Shown: in pieces, positions 39,894 through 48,687 of the stretch | Layout: every line of letters begins with the position of its first letter | Numbering within the stretch: the first letter of the stretch is position 1 | Notes under the pieces: generated by a model | Databases searched by the model: none | Told to the model about the DNA's origin: nothing | The model's input: the letters and a program-made list of their open reading frames with translations, nothing else | Assembly: GCA_035650255.1 (NCBI GenBank) | Contig: DASRIA010000089.1 | Span: 1-49,284, forward strand | Reading direction: 5' to 3' | DNA: 49,284 nt | Origin: DASRIA01 sp035650255 | GTDB taxonomy: Bacteria > Actinomycetota > Thermoleophilia > Solirubrobacterales > JBBDJG01 | Made by a program: the position numbers and the translations under genes

Positions 39894-41363
39894 CTAGATC
39901 AAGCGCAGCCGGCGCGTCGGCTTGGGCTCGTCCTTTGCGCCCGGGTAGGTGCGGCGGGCGACGCCCAGCAGCGCCGGGCCCAGACCGAGCAGCAGCCACA
40001 GCTGCTTGCCGTACTGCTCCGTGATGAAGAAGTCCGCGGCCAGGATGCCCACGAGCGCCACCACCATGGCGCGCGCCACGATCTCCATTTGGTTGTCGCC
40101 GGCGCGGCCGAACCAGCGCGCAGCGCGCAGCGCGCACCAGATCGCGAACCCGATGATCCACAGGAACAGGGCCAGCCCGACCATGCCCAGCTCCGCCAGC
40201 ACCTGGAGGTAGGAGTTGTGCGCCACCTTCGGCGTGTCGACGATGAACTCGTCGCGCTCGATCGCGCCCGGCGAAACGAGCAGGTAGTGGATGGACGAGA
40301 CGTTGAAGTTGCCGGAGCCGACGCCGATCACGGGCTTGTCCTCGACCATGCGCCACCCGACCTTCCAGATGTCGGACCGCCCACTACCCCCTTCGATCGT
40401 GGTGACGCGGTCGCGCTGATCGACGTTCGCGAACGACGCGAAGTACAGGACCACGAACAGCGCGGTCACGACTCCCACGAGCGTTGCCTGCACGCGGTAG
40501 CGCCCGGACATCAGGCAGGCGGCCACGATCGCGACCGCGAGCGCCACCAGGCCGCCGCGCGAGACCGTGTAGAAGATGCCGAACAGGAACAGCCCGGCGG
40601 CGCCCATGGCGGCCAGGCGCGCCAGCGGATTGTCCTTGGACGTCACGCTGAGCGCGATCGCGAACGCCGTCCCGGCCACCAGCAGTGCGGCCAGCTCGTT
40701 GGGGTCGCCGATGGTTCCCGAGATGCGCGTCGTGAGGTCTGCCTCGGCCTGCGGCGGGTTCATGATCGCCGGCACGGTCGCGAATGTGGCGCCTCCCACC
40801 CACGACCAGAGCAGCCACTTGACGTGGTTGCGGTGCCGGATCGCCGTGTAGACGATCAGGAACAGGATCATGTTCTGCAGGTAGCGCCAGGACGTGTCGT
40901 AGGCGCGCCCCGGAGCCTCGGCCCAGTAGGAGCTGATCGTGGCCCAGGAGAGGAAGGCGATCAGCACGAAGGTGAACTGCGGATGCGACGCGATGAAGCT
41001 CTTGTCCTCCTCGCGCGAGGTCGAGACGCTGGCCACCCAGGAGGCCAGCAGCAGGAAGCCCGCCACCTTCAGGAAGCTGAACGAGCGGTCCTCGCTGACC
41101 AGCAGCAGCTCGAGGAACGACAGGAACGTGAACGCGCACAACCCGAAGGTCAGGTCCACGAGCACGAGCATCACGAACGCGAGCCCGAACGCCCCCGCGA
41201 TCGCGTACTTGGGGTTGATCCCGGCGAAGATGCCCATCAGCACCGCGATCGCGACCATGATCCCGTACCACGCCCAGGTGGGCAGGTCCGGAGCGCCGCT
41301 CCATCGCAGTGCGGGCGTTCTCCGCCCCAGCACGCCGGCCGGCAGTCCGCGGACGGTGGACAT
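39894..41363 (-). CDS. O-antigen ligase/polymerase-like membrane protein
   Basis: The 489-residue product has about 12 hydrophobic helices and the Wzy_C-type motif IGVGSGNFN (about residue 345) followed by KVAHNSYLQVLAELGMVGLAL (split; about 378-400), the outer loop and helix of O-antigen ligases. A short basic C-terminus (DEPKPTRRLRLI) faces the cytoplasm. It is the second such enzyme in the window and unlike the 17865 gene has no TPR region. It starts 9 bases after the Wzc-like gene and ends 3 bases before the ATP-grasp gene. Confidence 0.88.
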   Translation of the reverse strand: MSTVRGLPAGVLGRRTPALRWSGAPDLPTWAWYGIMVAIAVLMGIFAGINPKYAIAGAFGLAFVMLVLVDLTFGLCAFTFLSFLELLLVSEDRSFSFLKVAGFLLLASWVASVSTSREEDKSFIASHPQFTFVLIAFLSWATISSYWAEAPGRAYDTSWRYLQNMILFLIVYTAIRHRNHVKWLLWSWVGGATFATVPAIMNPPQAEADLTTRISGTIGDPNELAALLVAGTAFAIALSVTSKDNPLARLAAMGAAGLFLFGIFYTVSRGGLVALAVAIVAACLMSGRYRVQATLVGVVTALFVVLYFASFANVDQRDRVTTIEGGSGRSDIWKVGWRMVEDKPVIGVGSGNFNVSSIHYLLVSPGAIERDEFIVDTPKVAHNSYLQVLAELGMVGLALFLWIIGFAIWCALRAARWFGRAGDNQMEIVARAMVVALVGILAADFFITEQYGKQLWLLLGLGPALLGVARRTYPGAKDEPKPTRRLRLI

Positions 41364-41372
41364 CGGGGGGCC

Positions 41373-42935
41373 CTAGCGGCTGAGCGCGGTTGGCCGGGTC
41401 TCTTCCGGCATCCGCACCGGCCGCTCCGTGTAGTAGCCGTACTCGGCGGTGGGGCTGACGCCGACCAGGGCGAAGCCCGCCGGCTTGATGCTGTACTGGC
41501 CGAGCAGCTCGCCCAGGCGCGTGAGCTTGTGGATGTGCGTGCGGCCCAGGCGGACGACCACGACCACGTCGTCGGTCATCTGCACGAGCGGCAGCGCGTC
41601 GATCACCTCGGTCAGCGGAGGCGAGTCGATGATCACGATGTCTGCCATGTCCTTGGCGTCCTCGATCAGGTCTTGGGCGGCGGGGAGGGAGAACTGGTCT
41701 GCCATCCACTCACCCGCGCGGTCCACCAGCAGCAGCTTCAGGTTCTCGCCGTAGGCCTCGGTCGTGAGCAGCGACTCGTGCAGCGGCAGGCCGTCGATCA
41801 GGACGCTCGCGATGCCGCGCGTGGCGCGCACGCGCAGGGCGCCGCCGATCTTGGGGCGGCGCAGGTCCGCCTCGATCAGGATCACGCGCTTGCCGGCGAG
41901 CGCGAACGAAGCGGCCAGGTTGAGCGCGGTGGTCGTCTTGCCCTCGGCCGGCCCGGCGCCGGTGATCATCACCGCACGCGTACGCCCACCTTCGCGGCGC
42001 GGCGCCGTGAGCGTCGCGCGCAGCGTGCGGAACGCCTCCACGCCGGCGGGCGAGAGCTGGTGCGGCGCCACGACCTCGCGGCCGCGGCCGCGGCTCTCCT
42101 CGGGAATACGGGCCAGCACCGGCAGCCGGTAGAGCGCGCGCAGCTGCTCCTCGCGGCGCAGCCGCGGGTCGAGCGTCTGGGCGGCGAACGCGCCGCCGAC
42201 ACCGAGCACCAGGCCGGCCATGATGCCGGCGATGATGCTGAGCTTGCGCTTCGGCCACGACGGCGACGTCGGCTTGTCGGCACGGGTGTCGACGCGCATC
42301 GTGGGGTCGCCGGACGCGCGCAGCGCGCGCAGCTCGCTGAGCTGCTGGCGCAGCGGGTCGGCGGGCTGCCCCGGCAGCTCACGCAGGTTCTGGACGCGCG
42401 GCTCGAGCGACTTGATGCGCTTGTCCACCTGCTCGTTGAACTTGTCGGTGCGGTCCTCGACCGCGGCATCGGCGAACGTGTTCGCCAGGTTCTGCGCGGA
42501 GACGGCGCTCGGCCCCTTGGCCGTCACCACGACGAGGTTGCTCTGCGCGAGCGGCTCGGCCGTCACGTCCTTCAGCAGTGAGCGGGCGCTGCGTTCGGTC
42601 TGCAGGTTCTCCTTGGCCCTCCGCGCCACGTCGATCGTGGTGACGAGGCTGGCGGCGGTCGAGACGTCGCGGGTCGGGTCGCTCGAGGCGGTGATCGGGC
42701 TGAGGCCGGTGAGCGTCACGTTGTCGCGCGGGACGGGGGTCACCAGCATCCGCGCCTGCGCCTCGTAGGTCTTCTCGGCGGTGCCCACGTACAAAACGGC
42801 AGCCAGAGTCGTGACGAGCACCGTCAGGACGATCAGCTTGAACCGCTCGCGGATCGTCTGGACGTAGCGGCGCAGCCCCTGCTGCTCGCCAGACGGGACC
42901 AGCCAGTCGGTCTGTGTCTGGATGGAGTCGATCAA
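41373..42935 (-). CDS. Wzz/Wzc-like chain-length determinant with cytoplasmic BY-kinase domain
   Basis: The 520-residue product has an N-terminal Wzz domain between two membrane helices (about 33-53 and 232-252), with an external coiled-coil part. A P-loop tyrosine-kinase-type domain follows: Walker A in GAGPAEGKTTTALNLAASFA (about 326-345), the second Walker in VILIEADLRRPK and Walker B in DIVIIDSPPLTEV. The C-terminus has only a short tyrosine stretch (EYGYYTERP) rather than a long Tyr cluster. It should control polymer length and export together with the Wzy-like protein. The start is TTG 42935 without a ribosome site. It is the first gene of a four-gene operon. Confidence 0.9.
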   Translation of the reverse strand: MIDSIQTQTDWLVPSGEQQGLRRYVQTIRERFKLIVLTVLVTTLAAVLYVGTAEKTYEAQARMLVTPVPRDNVTLTGLSPITASSDPTRDVSTAASLVTTIDVARRAKENLQTERSARSLLKDVTAEPLAQSNLVVVTAKGPSAVSAQNLANTFADAAVEDRTDKFNEQVDKRIKSLEPRVQNLRELPGQPADPLRQQLSELRALRASGDPTMRVDTRADKPTSPSWPKRKLSIIAGIMAGLVLGVGGAFAAQTLDPRLRREEQLRALYRLPVLARIPEESRGRGREVVAPHQLSPAGVEAFRTLRATLTAPRREGGRTRAVMITGAGPAEGKTTTALNLAASFALAGKRVILIEADLRRPKIGGALRVRATRGIASVLIDGLPLHESLLTTEAYGENLKLLLVDRAGEWMADQFSLPAAQDLIEDAKDMADIVIIDSPPLTEVIDALPLVQMTDDVVVVVRLGRTHIHKLTRLGELLGQYSIKPAGFALVGVSPTAEYGYYTERPVRMPEETRPTALSR

Positions 42936-43150
42936 ATCCGTTTGGAGGTACGGCGGGCGGAAGTAAGGATATCCCCCAGTACCTCGGGGATCGAAGTTTC
43001 TACCGGGGTTCGTGCCAGGCGCGGGTTGGGCTGCACACCCGATCTATCGGCAGGCAAGCCGATTCGGACCAGCTTTTCCGCGCGCCGCCACGAATTCTTG
43101 CACCGATAGGCGGCCTATCCTTCGGTTCTGGCCGGATAGCAGCGGGCCCC

Positions 43151-43240
43151 GGAGGGGTGGCAGAGCGGACGAATGCGGCGGTCTTGAAAACCGCTGTCCC
43201 GGGTTAACCGGGACCGTGGGTTCGAATCCCACCCCCTCCG
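43151..43240 (+). tRNA. tRNA-Ser (anticodon UGA)
   Basis: The acceptor stem is GGAGGGG/CCCCTCC with discriminator G at 43240. The anticodon loop CTTGAAA gives UGA, reading UCA and UCG codons. There is a long variable arm with a TCCCGGGTTAACCGGGA stem and a T-arm GTGGGTTCGAATCCCAC. The 90-nt length is typical of a class II tRNA. CCA is not encoded. Confidence 0.97.
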
Positions 43241-43252
43241 CTCCACCCCGTT

Positions 43253-43693
43253 TCAGCCGAGCTGCTCGGCCAGTCCGATGATGATGCCCTCAGGGCCACG
43301 CATGAAGCAGAGCCGGTAGATGTCCTCGTACTGCGCGATCTCGCCGACGAGTTCGGCACCGTGGCCGCGCAGGCGGGCAACGACGTCGTCGATGTCCTCG
43401 ACAGCGAACATGATGCGGCGTATGCCCAGCGTGTTCGCCGGCGCGCTTTCCGGCTCGGCTCTGACCGCCGGCGGCGTGTGGAACCTCGTCAGCTCAACCC
43501 GGCCGTGGCCGTCCGGGGTCCGCATCATGGCGATGTCGGCACGGACGTCGTCGAGCCCGACGACGCGGTCCACCGAACGCCCCTCGACCGTCGTCTCGCC
43601 TTCCAGCTCCATACCGAGTTCGGCGAAGAACGCTTTGGCAGCCTCGAGGTCGTCGACGACGATGAGAACGTTGTCCATCCGCTGAAGCGTCAT
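43253..43693 (-). CDS. VOC superfamily (glyoxalase/bleomycin-resistance-like) protein
   Basis: ATG 43693 gives 146 residues with the paired beta-alpha-beta-beta-beta pattern of the VOC fold: MDNVLIVVDDLEAAKAFFAELG in the first half and GIRRIMFAVEDIDDVVARLRGHG in the second, ending GPEGIIIGLAEQLG. Likely metal ligands include the His in GHGRVELTRFHTP and the terminal Glu-type strand. Substrate cannot be inferred. The longer frame upstream to 43756 lacks similarity and overlaps the divergent gene. Confidence 0.85.
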   Translation of the reverse strand: MTLQRMDNVLIVVDDLEAAKAFFAELGMELEGETTVEGRSVDRVVGLDDVRADIAMMRTPDGHGRVELTRFHTPPAVRAEPESAPANTLGIRRIMFAVEDIDDVVARLRGHGAELVGEIAQYEDIYRLCFMRGPEGIIIGLAEQLG

Positions 43694-43736
43694 ATCCCCG
43701 CAGCATAGGATCGGATGTTCGCTGTGCCAATAACGG

Positions 43737-44786
43737 GTGGCGTGGTCCGCGCGCATTTCGGGCTTGCCGTACGATCGCGCGATCGACCCCAGTCTCGTGA
43801 ACCACCTCGCGTGTCCGGCCTGTGGCGGGGACCTGCGGGGCTCGTATGACGCGCCGGAGGACGGGGTCGTGGTGTCGGGGACCCTCGAATGCGAAGGGTG
43901 CGGGGCGAGCTACCCCGTCGTCCGCGGCATTCCGCGGATGAACGTCGCGATGGCCGGGCTCGACCGGGTCGCGCGGACCTTCGACGTCGAGTGGAAGGCC
44001 CATCACGAGGGCCGCTTCGAGGACTCGACCCTCTGGGGCCGCACGCCCGAGGAGACGTGGGAAGACCTCCTCACCCGCATGATGGTGCCGGCAGAGCAGG
44101 TGGAGGGCGCAGTCGCGCTCGACGCCGGCTGCGGCTCCGGGCAGTTCACGCGGCAGCTCGCCGTGCACGGCGCGGCGCTGGTGATCGGGATGGACGTCAG
44201 CGGCGCGGTCGACGAGGCAGCCGAGCTGTGCCGGGATCTGCCCAACGCCCAGTTCGTGCAGGGCAACGTGCTGGCGCCGCCGTTCAAGCCCGGCGGGTTC
44301 GGCCTGGTCTGGTGCTCGGGCGTCCTGCACCACACGCCCGACGCGGCCGGCGGCCACCGGGCCCTGTCCCGGCTCGTGAAGCCCGGCGGAGTCCTCTACG
44401 TGTACGTCTTCGCCAAGCGCTTCAACCCGTTCCGGTTCACGAAGGACGTGCTCGACGCCCTCCGGGTGACCCGGTTGCCGCCGCGCGCCCTCCTCGCGCT
44501 GTCCAAGGCCTTCGCGTACGTGTCCGTCGCGCTGTTGTGGCCCTACCGGATGCTGCGCCGCCTGCCGGGCCTGCGGCCGCGCGGCGCCTGGGGCCAGCGG
44601 ACCGTGCGGCCGCGCTCCGTGCGCCACCTGCACCTCACGTGGTTCGACGCGCTTTCGCCCGAGCACGACTCGCGGCACACCGAGGCGGAGGTGATCGGCT
44701 GGTTCGAGCAGGCGGGCTTCACGGACATCCGCGCGGTCGAGGAGCCGAAGGTGGGAGTCCGCGGCGTCGCGCCGGGCTCCCGTTAG
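43737..44786 (+). CDS. SAM-dependent methyltransferase with N-terminal zinc ribbon
   Basis: The product is 349 residues from GTG 43737; GTG 43797, right before the ribbon, is an alternative. A Trm112-like zinc ribbon (CPACGG ... CEGCGASYPVVRGIPRM) occupies about 25-65. The class I methyltransferase core follows with ALDAGCGSGQFTRQLAVHG (SAM loop, about 130-148), VQGNVLAPPFKPGGFGLVWC and VLHHTPDAAGGHRALSRLVKPGG. After about residue 240 there is a basic, partly hydrophobic helix and a C-terminal domain. Such proteins often modify sugars or lipids in glycan clusters. It converges on the sulfotransferase gene with a 2-base gap. Confidence 0.88.
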   Translation: MAWSARISGLPYDRAIDPSLVNHLACPACGGDLRGSYDAPEDGVVVSGTLECEGCGASYPVVRGIPRMNVAMAGLDRVARTFDVEWKAHHEGRFEDSTLWGRTPEETWEDLLTRMMVPAEQVEGAVALDAGCGSGQFTRQLAVHGAALVIGMDVSGAVDEAAELCRDLPNAQFVQGNVLAPPFKPGGFGLVWCSGVLHHTPDAAGGHRALSRLVKPGGVLYVYVFAKRFNPFRFTKDVLDALRVTRLPPRALLALSKAFAYVSVALLWPYRMLRRLPGLRPRGAWGQRTVRPRSVRHLHLTWFDALSPEHDSRHTEAEVIGWFEQAGFTDIRAVEEPKVGVRGVAPGSR

Positions 44787-44788
44787 GC

Positions 44789-46081
44789 CTACTCCCGCTC
44801 GTACCCGAACAGCTCGAGCACCGGGCCGAATGCCTCGTCGCAGGCGGCGATCAGCTCCGGTGAGAGGTCGTCGCGCCAGCGTCCCACCGAGCTGTTCGGC
44901 GAAGCGGTCGTGCGGTGCTCGCTGAGCTCCGGCAGCTCCTCTCGGAGCTCGTCCAGCATCCCCTGGATCGCGCCGGCGCCGGAGTCGATGCCGACGTGGT
45001 CGAGCGCCGCGGCGAGCGCCGGTTCCGGGTCCAGGACCAGGTCCTCGTAGCGCACGACGTGCGCCCGATCGCGGCGCCGCCCCCAGGCGCGTGCGAGCGA
45101 CTCCGCCCAGCTCCCGAGCTGCTCCACGTACTCGCGGTCGGTGCCGGCCCTCGCGCGGCCGAACCCCGTCACGCCGCGCTTCTCGTTGTACGAGAAGACG
45201 GAGCACACCATGTCCCGGAAGTCGCGCACCAGGAACAGCTCGCGCGATTCCGGATACAGCTCCGAGACCACCCCCGAGACCCGCAGGTTGGACTTCTCGG
45301 CGAAATAGCGCTCGTCTCCACCCCCCGTCGTGGTCGCGATCTGGTCGTACAGCCCGTCGACCCGCTGCTGGGCCACCACGGCCAGCTCCTCCACGGCCGC
45401 GCCGCCGAGCCACTCCTGCACGGCCTGGTCGCGCAGCGGCCAGGCCATGGGGGCCTCGGCCCCGGTCCACCACGTCCGGTCGGCGACGGCGCCCTGCGGC
45501 GCCACGCCGCGCAGGAAGCTGGTCGGGTCGGCCATCGTCAGCAGCGCGTCGATCCAGTAGCTCACGATGCGCTGCTCGAAGCGGTGCGGCTTGTAGGAGA
45601 GCACCTCGGGGTGCGAGGAGAGCAGCCGCATCAGCAGCATCGAGCCGGTGCGTCCGAAGGTGGTGATCATGATGGGCTGCCGGCGCGGCTCGTACGTGGT
45701 CTGCAGCGGCGCGCGCTCCGCCACGATCGATCCGATCGGCGCGCGCACTCCGCTCTCCAGCTCGGCGCGCACATGGATCTCGTGACGAGGCGGCAGGCCG
45801 AGCACGCTCTGCAGCGCGAGGAAGCCGATCCGGTCGCCGTCGACCTGCGCAAAGCGCGCGGCGACGCGGGGACGCTCGACGGACAGCGGCACCCGCCACA
45901 GGACGTCGGTTTCGTGCACGCCCTCGACCGCCGCAACAGGGCTCTCGCTCCCGACCGCCCAGCCCCGCACGTCGAGCGTCCAGTCGGGGTGCTCCGCGCC
46001 GGGCTCCGGCTTGTTGATCTCGCCGCCCGCCAGGGCGCCCGGGGCAGGCGCCTCTGTCACTTCGAGGACTCTGGTTCTCAT
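44789..46081 (-). CDS. PAPS-dependent sulfotransferase with N-terminal beta domain
   Basis: The 430-residue product has the 5'-phosphosulfate loop IMITTFGRTGSMLLMRLLSS (about 136-155) and the 3'-phosphate motif LFLVRDFRDMVCSVFSYNE (about 282-300), then VVRYEDLVLDPEPAL, all typical of sulfotransferases. Residues 1-125 form an extra beta-rich region (WTLDVRGWAVGSESPVAAVE) resembling a carbohydrate-binding or Ig-like module. It should sulfate a glycan or lipid hydroxyl. No PAPS-synthesis genes are in the window. ATG 46081 is used. Confidence 0.87.
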   Translation of the reverse strand: MRTRVLEVTEAPAPGALAGGEINKPEPGAEHPDWTLDVRGWAVGSESPVAAVEGVHETDVLWRVPLSVERPRVAARFAQVDGDRIGFLALQSVLGLPPRHEIHVRAELESGVRAPIGSIVAERAPLQTTYEPRRQPIMITTFGRTGSMLLMRLLSSHPEVLSYKPHRFEQRIVSYWIDALLTMADPTSFLRGVAPQGAVADRTWWTGAEAPMAWPLRDQAVQEWLGGAAVEELAVVAQQRVDGLYDQIATTTGGGDERYFAEKSNLRVSGVVSELYPESRELFLVRDFRDMVCSVFSYNEKRGVTGFGRARAGTDREYVEQLGSWAESLARAWGRRRDRAHVVRYEDLVLDPEPALAAALDHVGIDSGAGAIQGMLDELREELPELSEHRTTASPNSSVGRWRDDLSPELIAACDEAFGPVLELFGYERE

Positions 46082-46130
46082 CGTGGCGGAACGCTAGCGG
46101 TCCGCCGTCCCCGCCACGTGGCGGGCAGTG

Positions 46131-46538
46131 CTACCCGGCGATCCGGCGCTCGCGCGGTCCCAGCTCCCGGTAGCGCAGATCGTGCACGTACTGGGCGAAC
46201 GCCCCCGCGGTCATGTGCATCGCGTCGTTGCCGACCACGAGCTCGATCTCGTGCACCTCGTCCCACTCGCCGCTGTGCTTGGCCTCCTGCGCGTCGCGCC
46301 GGGCTGCCTTCACCCAGTCGGCCAGCGCCTCGACGATCTTCAGCAGCACGTCCGGGGACGACGTCTCGAGGCGGATCCCGACGAAGACCTTCGATCCCGT
46401 GGCCTCGTCGACCGTCCTGAACCTGGGATGTGCTGAGACGTCATTGAGCTCCCGGGGCGCGCCGCGAAATACGAGCAACGCAAGAGCCGGTAGGGCAAAC
46501 GGAAAAATGGATGGCCGAAGCGAATCGGTGAGGGGCAT
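46131..46538 (-). CDS. Hypothetical small protein with N-terminal hydrophobic segment
   Basis: I do not recognise the family. ATG 46538 has a strong GGAGGA ribosome site five bases upstream and gives 135 residues. An N-terminal hydrophobic stretch (SIFPFALPALALLVFRGAP, about 9-27) could be a signal or anchor. The rest is mixed alpha/beta with charged helices (LLKIVEALADWVKAARRDAQ) and no cysteines or catalytic-looking motif. It stands alone between the sulfotransferase and the proteases. Confidence 0.65.
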   Translation of the reverse strand: MPLTDSLRPSIFPFALPALALLVFRGAPRELNDVSAHPRFRTVDEATGSKVFVGIRLETSSPDVLLKIVEALADWVKAARRDAQEAKHSGEWDEVHEIELVVGNDAMHMTAGAFAQYVHDLRYRELGPRERRIAG

Positions 46539-46691
46539 GCCGTCCTCCTGCACCCGTCCCCGGGATCCTGCCGCGAGGAGGGCCTATGTGCTGAATCCAC
46601 AGTGTCCCGGCCGTTCCGGCGGCGTGATCCGCACCCGCCGACCGGGGGACCTGACCCTACTACTTACCGGGCGCGAAGGTCGCATAAAACC

Positions 46692-47690
46692 TCAACTTTC
46701 GTCGCTCAGCTCCCCCGGCACGATTTCCACCACGACGGACCGCCCGCCGCGCAGCACGACGGCCTCGAGCCGGATGCCGATCAGGTCGGACCCCATCAGC
46801 CGCTGGACGTCCACGACGTCGGTCACTGGCTCGCCGGCCAGCGAGAGGATGAGGTCCTCCGCCCGCAGCCCGGCGCGGTCGGCGGGGCTGTCGGGCACGA
46901 CCTCGACGACCTCGACAGCGGCGGTCCTCCCGTGCTCGGCACGCGCTCGCGGCGGCAGCGGACGCGGCCCTCCGGCGATGCCGAGATAGGCGCGGCGGAC
47001 CCGCCCGTCGGTCATCAGCGTGGCGACGATCGCGCGGGTCGCGGAGTCGATCGGGACGGCAAGGCCGAGCCCGATCCCGGCCACGGCCGTGTTCACTCCC
47101 ACGACCTCGCCCCTCCCGTTGACGAGCGCGCCGCCGGAGTTGCCCGGGTTCAGCGCGGCGTCGGTCTGGATCACGTTGTCGATGATGCGCACCGTGCGAC
47201 CCGCCCGCGCGGGGAGCGAGCGTCCGAGTGCGGAGATCACCCCGGCCGTCACCGACCCCGCGAACCCGTGCGGGTTGCCGATCGCGACCACGAGCTGGCC
47301 TACGCGCAGGCGCTCGGCGTCACCGAGCACGGCGGGAACCAGGTCACGCGCCTCGGTCCGCACCACGGCGAGGTCGGAGAGCTCGTCGCGACCCACGATC
47401 TCGAAGGTGAACTCGCGCCCGTCGACGAACGCCGCGCGGCCCTGCCGCCCGCGGCCCGCGACCACGTGGGCCGACGTCAGCACGAAGCCATCGGGGGTCA
47501 GCACCACTCCGCTGCCTGCCCCGGCCGGCATCCGTCCGCGTCGCGTCACGCGGGTCACTCGCAGGTTGGCCACGGAAGGCGCGAGCTGTTCGGCCACGCC
47601 CGCGACCGTGCGCGAGTACGCGTCGAGCGCTTCGAGCTCGCGCTCGGCGAGCTGCTGTTCGGCCTGGTCACGTTCGCGGGTGGCGCTCAT
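46692..47690 (-). CDS. Trypsin-like serine protease with PDZ domain (HtrA/DegP-like)
   Basis: The 332-residue product has a chymotrypsin-fold protease domain (about 40-225) with the triad His in VLTSAHVVAGRG, Asp in ELSDLAVVRTEA and Ser in NPGNSGGALVNG, and a C-terminal PDZ domain (about 235-325) with VVPDSPADRAGLRAEDLILS. Unlike most DegP homologs it has no signal peptide or membrane helix; the N-terminus is a charged helix (MSATRERDQAEQQLAERELE), suggesting a cytoplasmic protease. ATG 47690 overlaps the stop of the paralogous upstream protease gene by 4 bases. Confidence 0.92.
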   Translation of the reverse strand: MSATRERDQAEQQLAERELEALDAYSRTVAGVAEQLAPSVANLRVTRVTRRGRMPAGAGSGVVLTPDGFVLTSAHVVAGRGRQGRAAFVDGREFTFEIVGRDELSDLAVVRTEARDLVPAVLGDAERLRVGQLVVAIGNPHGFAGSVTAGVISALGRSLPARAGRTVRIIDNVIQTDAALNPGNSGGALVNGRGEVVGVNTAVAGIGLGLAVPIDSATRAIVATLMTDGRVRRAYLGIAGGPRPLPPRARAEHGRTAAVEVVEVVPDSPADRAGLRAEDLILSLAGEPVTDVVDVQRLMGSDLIGIRLEAVVLRGGRSVVVEIVPGELSDES

Positions 47691-48598
47691 GTCGCCACCT
47701 CCTCCGAAGCGGCGAAGGTGACCGCGACATCGCGCTCCGCGGTGCCGCGCACGACCTGCAACTGCAGCGTGTCGCCGGGTGCGAGCGAGTCGAGTGCCTC
47801 GTACAGGTCGTCGACTCCCGCCAACGGGCGGCGCGCGGCGGCGACGAGCAGGTCGCCGCGCTCGATGCCGGCTGCTGCGGCCGGGCTGCCGTCGGCCACC
47901 GACCGGACCAGCAGCCCGTCGATGTGCGGCAGGCCGACCGAGCGCCGCATGCGCTGCGCGACGCGCGACGGCGCGATCGCCACGCCCAGGCGCACGGGGC
48001 GCACGCTCTCTCCGCTCCACAGCTTCTCCGCGCGCTCCGCGAGCCGCGGGCCGGCGGGCAGGGCGACGATCAGGCCGCCGTCGAGCCGGACTGCGTTCAG
48101 CCCCAGCAGGCGCCCTTCGAGGTCGACCAGCGGGCCGCCGCCGGATCCGCGCGGCAGCGGTGCGGTGTGCTCGATGCATCCGGCGATCGTGCGGCCGCGC
48201 GGGCCCCGGATGTGGCGGCCCTCGGCGGACACGAAGCCCGGCGTCGCGCGCAGGCCGCGCCCACCCGGGTCGCCGAGGGCGACCACCGGCGTGCCGATGC
48301 CGGGACCGGCGAGGGCGGGATCCCACTCCACGGGCTCGATGTCGCCGGTGTCGACCGCGACTGCGGCGAGGTCGAGATCGGCGTCGATCCCGGCCACCCG
48401 GCCGGTCTCTCGGCGGCCGCCGTGGAGGTTCACGGTGACGTCCTCTCCACGCAGGTTGTGGGCCGTGGTGAGGACCCGGCCGGGGGCGACGACGACCCCG
48501 CTCCCGCGTCCCCAACCGCGCCCGAAGCCGACCACGGCGGGGCCGACCCGCTCCACGGCGTGGGCGATCGCCTGCTGTGTATCTGTGATGGTGCTCAT
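47687..48598 (-). CDS. Trypsin-like serine protease with PDZ domain, diverged paralog
   Basis: The 303-residue product from ATG 48598 (GAGAGG upstream) has the triad as His in RVLTTAHNLRGE, Asp in DADLDLAAVAVD and Ser in LPRGSGGGPLVDL, then a PDZ domain (about 210-295) with LVRSVADGSPAAAAGIERGD. The Ser context is GSGGG instead of the canonical GNSGG, so activity may be altered. Like its partner it lacks a signal peptide. The two genes form an ATGA-coupled operon, divergent from an HxlR-type regulator. Confidence 0.9.
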   Translation of the reverse strand: MSTITDTQQAIAHAVERVGPAVVGFGRGWGRGSGVVVAPGRVLTTAHNLRGEDVTVNLHGGRRETGRVAGIDADLDLAAVAVDTGDIEPVEWDPALAGPGIGTPVVALGDPGGRGLRATPGFVSAEGRHIRGPRGRTIAGCIEHTAPLPRGSGGGPLVDLEGRLLGLNAVRLDGGLIVALPAGPRLAERAEKLWSGESVRPVRLGVAIAPSRVAQRMRRSVGLPHIDGLLVRSVADGSPAAAAGIERGDLLVAAARRPLAGVDDLYEALDSLAPGDTLQLQVVRGTAERDVAVTFAASEEVAT

Positions 48599-48628
48599 CG
48601 GAATGCCTCTCTGGTGCTGAGAATCAGG

Positions 48629-48661
48629 GGTAACTAGCAAGTTGCAAGTCGCTAGGTTACC
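48629..48661. promoter_or_regulatory. Inverted repeat, candidate operator between protease operon and HxlR gene
   Basis: GGTAACTAGC (48629-48638) and GCTAGGTTACC (48651-48661) form an imperfect inverted repeat around AAGTTGCAAGTC in the 89-bp divergent intergenic region. It overlaps plausible -35 positions for both directions. Self-binding by the neighbouring HxlR-type regulator is the natural guess. Confidence 0.5.
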
Positions 48662-48687
48662 AACGGCCTCCAGGCTACGATCCGGGC

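Noticed and set aside
38958..42581. A 1207-residue plus-strand open frame, and similar long frames opposite nuoL, nuoG and the beta-helix genes
   Set aside because: These are shadow frames caused by very high GC. They are low-complexity (His/Arg/Asp-rich), lack domains, and lie opposite well-identified genes.
43105..43119. GATAGGCGGCCTATC palindrome upstream of tRNA-Ser(UGA)
   Set aside because: It is a neat 6-3-6 inverted repeat, but with no second copy, no clear promoter overlap and no regulator nearby I cannot support a function.
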